Shown: positions 5,304 to 6,723 of the stretch, one piece after another
How positions within the stretch are numbered: position 1 is the stretch's first letter
How the letters are laid out: each line of letters opens with the position of its first letter
DNA from: Clostridia bacterium
GTDB lineage: Bacteria > Bacillota_A > Clostridia > Oscillospirales > CAG-272
Length of the DNA stretch: 6,723 bases
Direction: 5' to 3'
NCBI GenBank assembly: GCA_017626655.1
Contig: JAGAIH010000151.1
Coordinates: 1 to 6,723 of the forward strand
The notes under the pieces: generated by a model
What the model saw: only the letters and a program-made list of their open reading frames with translations
The model's database searches: none
Told to the model about the DNA's origin: nothing
Made by a program: the position numbers and the translations under genes

Positions 5304-6560
5304 TTATTCGGATGCCTTGAAGTTGTAGATGGGGATCAGTCGGTCTGTTACCTCTACGCAGTCCGCCAGATACGGCAGAATACGGTCGGGGGACTTGTAG
5401 GCCATGGGGCATTCATCCAGGGTCTCCTTTGTGGCGGTGGTGGTGTAGACTCCCGCCTCTCTCATGGTGGCTTGGTAGGCCTCCAGGTCGTAGGCGTGCT
5501 TGGCATCGGTGCGGCTACAGGCTCTACCCGCGCCGTGAGGGGCGGAGAAGTTCCAGTCGGGATTGCCCAGACCTACGCCGATCAAGGCTCCGTCCCGCAT
5601 ATTCAATGGAATGAAGACCCGCTCGCCGAGCCTGGCCGATATGGCGCCCTTACGGAGGATGCGGTCGGTGTCGATGTAATTATGAACGCAGGAAAAGCGT
5701 TCCTTTACGATCAGCCCCAGTCCCTCGCAGATGCGTTCGGCAATGCGGCGGCGGTTCTCCTCGGCGAAGGCTACCGCGATACCGAGGTCGTGGAGATAGT
5801 CCTCGTAGAGCTGTCCCTCGCAGGCGGCGGTCTCCCACTTGACGGGGAGCTTCCCTCTCTCGTCACGGCGGGATGCTTTAGTGGCCTGCGGTCTGTGGGC
5901 GTGGGCGTCGTCACCGTAAGCGTCGATGCCGAAGCGGGTGAGGTCGTAGCGGTCGGTCTCCATATCCATGCGGTCGCGGCTCTCCACACGGTGAGCCTTG
6001 CGGGCTTTTTTCAGGTGGTACTTGTAGGCCTCGTCGCGGTAGTGGTTGGCGATGACCGCGCCCAGGGAGCGGGAGCCGGAATGGATGACCAGGTACAGGC
6101 TTCCGTCGCTGCCGCGGTCCACCTCGATGAAGTGGTTCCCTCCCCCCAGGGTACCGAGACTGCGGAGGATGCGGTCGGCATCCACGGCTTGGATGCAGTG
6201 AAGGTCACGGAGTGGAAGCTCGGTGATGATGGGATCATCGTGGATCCTCCTTCCGGCGGGGATATGCTCATGGATAAAGGTGTCAAGGGCGGTCAGGTCT
6301 ATTTCTCTCTGCTCCAGGCGGACCACCTCCATACCGCATCCGATATCCACCCCCACCAGGGAGGGGGACACGCGGCCTTTAAGGGTCATGGTCATACCGA
6401 TCACACAGCCCCTGCCTGCATGGGTGTCGGGCATGACGCGGATCTTACTGTCCGCGTAGGCGGGATCGCGGGCGGTGGCAGCGATCTGTAGTTTCGTTTG
6501 CTTGTCAAGCTCTTCGGTAAAGACCTTGACGGTGTTCTTTTTGGTTTGGATCTCGATCAT
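5304..6560 (-). CDS. rtcB: RtcB-type RNA-splicing ligase
   Basis: A 418-residue RNA ligase that joins 2',3'-cyclic-phosphate or 3'-phosphate ends to 5'-OH ends using GTP and Mn, in RNA repair (tRNA splicing in archaea and eukaryotes). All family landmarks are visible: MPDTHAGRG (43-51), VGVDIGCGM with metal ligands D72 and C75 (69-77), LGGGNHFIE with H143, VIHSGSRSLG with H160, SCVHNYI with H293, and SAPHGAGR with H342, the histidine that is guanylylated. It should be active. Length is near the bacterial 400-residue class. A highly charged segment at about 183-236, rich in Asp, Arg and His, lies between HSGSR and the conserved YLHDLGIAVAFAEENR and looks like an expanded linker. AAGGAG lies 5 nt before the ATG. 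No rtcA cyclase, rtcR regulator or archease is in the window. The promoter is not visible, and a possible leader ORF overlaps the start. Confidence 0.96.
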   Translation of the reverse strand: MIEIQTKKNTVKVFTEELDKQTKLQIAATARDPAYADSKIRVMPDTHAGRGCVIGMTMTLKGRVSPSLVGVDIGCGMEVVRLEQREIDLTALDTFIHEHIPAGRRIHDDPIITELPLRDLHCIQAVDADRILRSLGTLGGGNHFIEVDRGSDGSLYLVIHSGSRSLGAVIANHYRDEAYKYHLKKARKAHRVESRDRMDMETDRYDLTRFGIDAYGDDAHAHRPQATKASRRDERGKLPVKWETAACEGQLYEDYLHDLGIAVAFAEENRRRIAERICEGLGLIVKERFSCVHNYIDTDRILRKGAISARLGERVFIPLNMRDGALIGVGLGNPDWNFSAPHGAGRACSRTDAKHAYDLEAYQATMREAGVYTTTATKETLDECPMAYKSPDRILPYLADCVEVTDRLIPIYNFKASE

Positions 6561-6636
6561 ACAGTCTCCTTGCTGTAGCTGTTACATAGTTGTGGGTGGG
6601 TGTACGGTGATTCATGGTTCTACAGTAGGCAGACAT
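6505..6636 (-). CDS. Possible 43-codon leader ORF overlapping the rtcB start
   Basis: A 43-codon reading frame beginning MSAYCRTMNHRT and ending LYRRA, basic (Arg, His) and without a recognised motif. It starts 76 nt upstream of the rtcB ATG and ends 56 nt inside rtcB in another frame, so the rtcB ribosome site lies within it. The reason to list it is its ribosome site, AGAAAGGAG with 8 nt spacing to the ATG, the strongest in the window. It could encode a small protein, act as a translated leader coupling into rtcB, or be chance sequence downstream of a true regulatory site. Its residue composition does not look like a folded protein. Confidence 0.3.
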   Translation of the reverse strand: MSAYCRTMNHRTPTHNYVTATARRLYDRDPNQKEHRQGLYRRA

Positions 6637-6638
6637 GT

Positions 6639-6653
6639 GGATCACTCCTTTCT
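6639..6653 (-). promoter_or_regulatory. Unusually extended Shine-Dalgarno sequence upstream of rtcB
   Basis: On the minus strand AGAAAGGAGTGATCC matches the complement of a Firmicute 16S 3' tail (AGAAAGGAGGTGATCC) except for one missing G. That is 9 contiguous plus 6 contiguous pairs around a one-base bulge. It sits correctly for the ATG at 6636, but 79 nt from the rtcB ATG. Confidence 0.55.
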
Positions 6654-6723
6654 TGTTTTATCAAATTTGGGTTTATCGGTCTGACGGAACAGATCAAAAT
6701 CGGGTAGGGTGGCTACTCATCCG

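Noticed and set aside
5286..6491. A 401-codon plus-strand frame opposite rtcB
   Set aside because: Antisense shadow of a gene with complete active-site motifs; the composition is Gly/Val-rich and lacks domains.
6639..6653. Plus-strand GGATCACTCCTTTCT as the 3' end of a 16S rRNA gene
   Set aside because: One base is missing from the 16S tail and the sequence before it has none of the conserved 16S 3' helix. It is better read on the minus strand as a ribosome site.
1..6723. CRISPR array, transposon or phage module
   Set aside because: There is no regularly spaced long repeat, transposase, integrase or phage structural gene; the terminal 13-bp inverted repeat alone is not enough to call a mobile element.

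Overview
The window looks like chromosomal DNA from a G+C-rich clostridial Firmicute, most likely a gut Oscillospiraceae/Ruminococcaceae-type organism. Coding sequence is strongly G/C-ended and the gaps between genes are A/T-rich. The promoters are textbook sigma-A type with 17-bp spacers, most genes have strong AGGAGG-type ribosome sites, and the gene families (small RluA-type synthase, GH1 glucosidase, XRE protein with membrane helices, DegV, RtcB) are typical of that group. This placement is inference; there is no rRNA or marker gene to confirm it.

Layout. Positions 46-2802 (minus strand) hold a tight three-gene operon under one consensus promoter (2827-2855): an RluA-family pseudouridine synthase, a GH1 beta-glucosidase, and an endonuclease/exonuclease/phosphatase-fold hydrolase, with gaps of 24 and 12 nt. 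Diverging from it at 3010-3261 (plus) is a small, unrecognised single-pass membrane protein rich in Cys and Glu, closed by a hairpin terminator that also serves the convergent gene. That gene, 3312-3971 (minus, GTG start), is an XRE-type repressor fused to four membrane helices. A 330-bp gap (3972-4301) carries divergent promoters and clustered short repeats, followed by a DegV/FakB-type fatty-acid-binding protein at 4302-5168 (plus) with its own terminator. Convergent to it at 5304-6560 (minus) is an RtcB RNA ligase with all its metal and guanylylation residues. A possible 43-codon leader reading frame with an exceptionally long Shine-Dalgarno match overlaps its start.

Function. Two genes act on RNA (pseudouridylation, ligation), one on beta-glucosides, one binds fatty acids, and one is probably a membrane-tethered regulator. 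They do not form one obvious pathway. I see no CRISPR array, transposase, phage gene or toxin-antitoxin pair. The parts that may be new are the Cys/Glu-rich membrane miniprotein, the three GTATAC-centred sites in the two gaps near the XRE gene, the 11-bp-phased TCTACCG repeats upstream of degV, and the rtcB leader.
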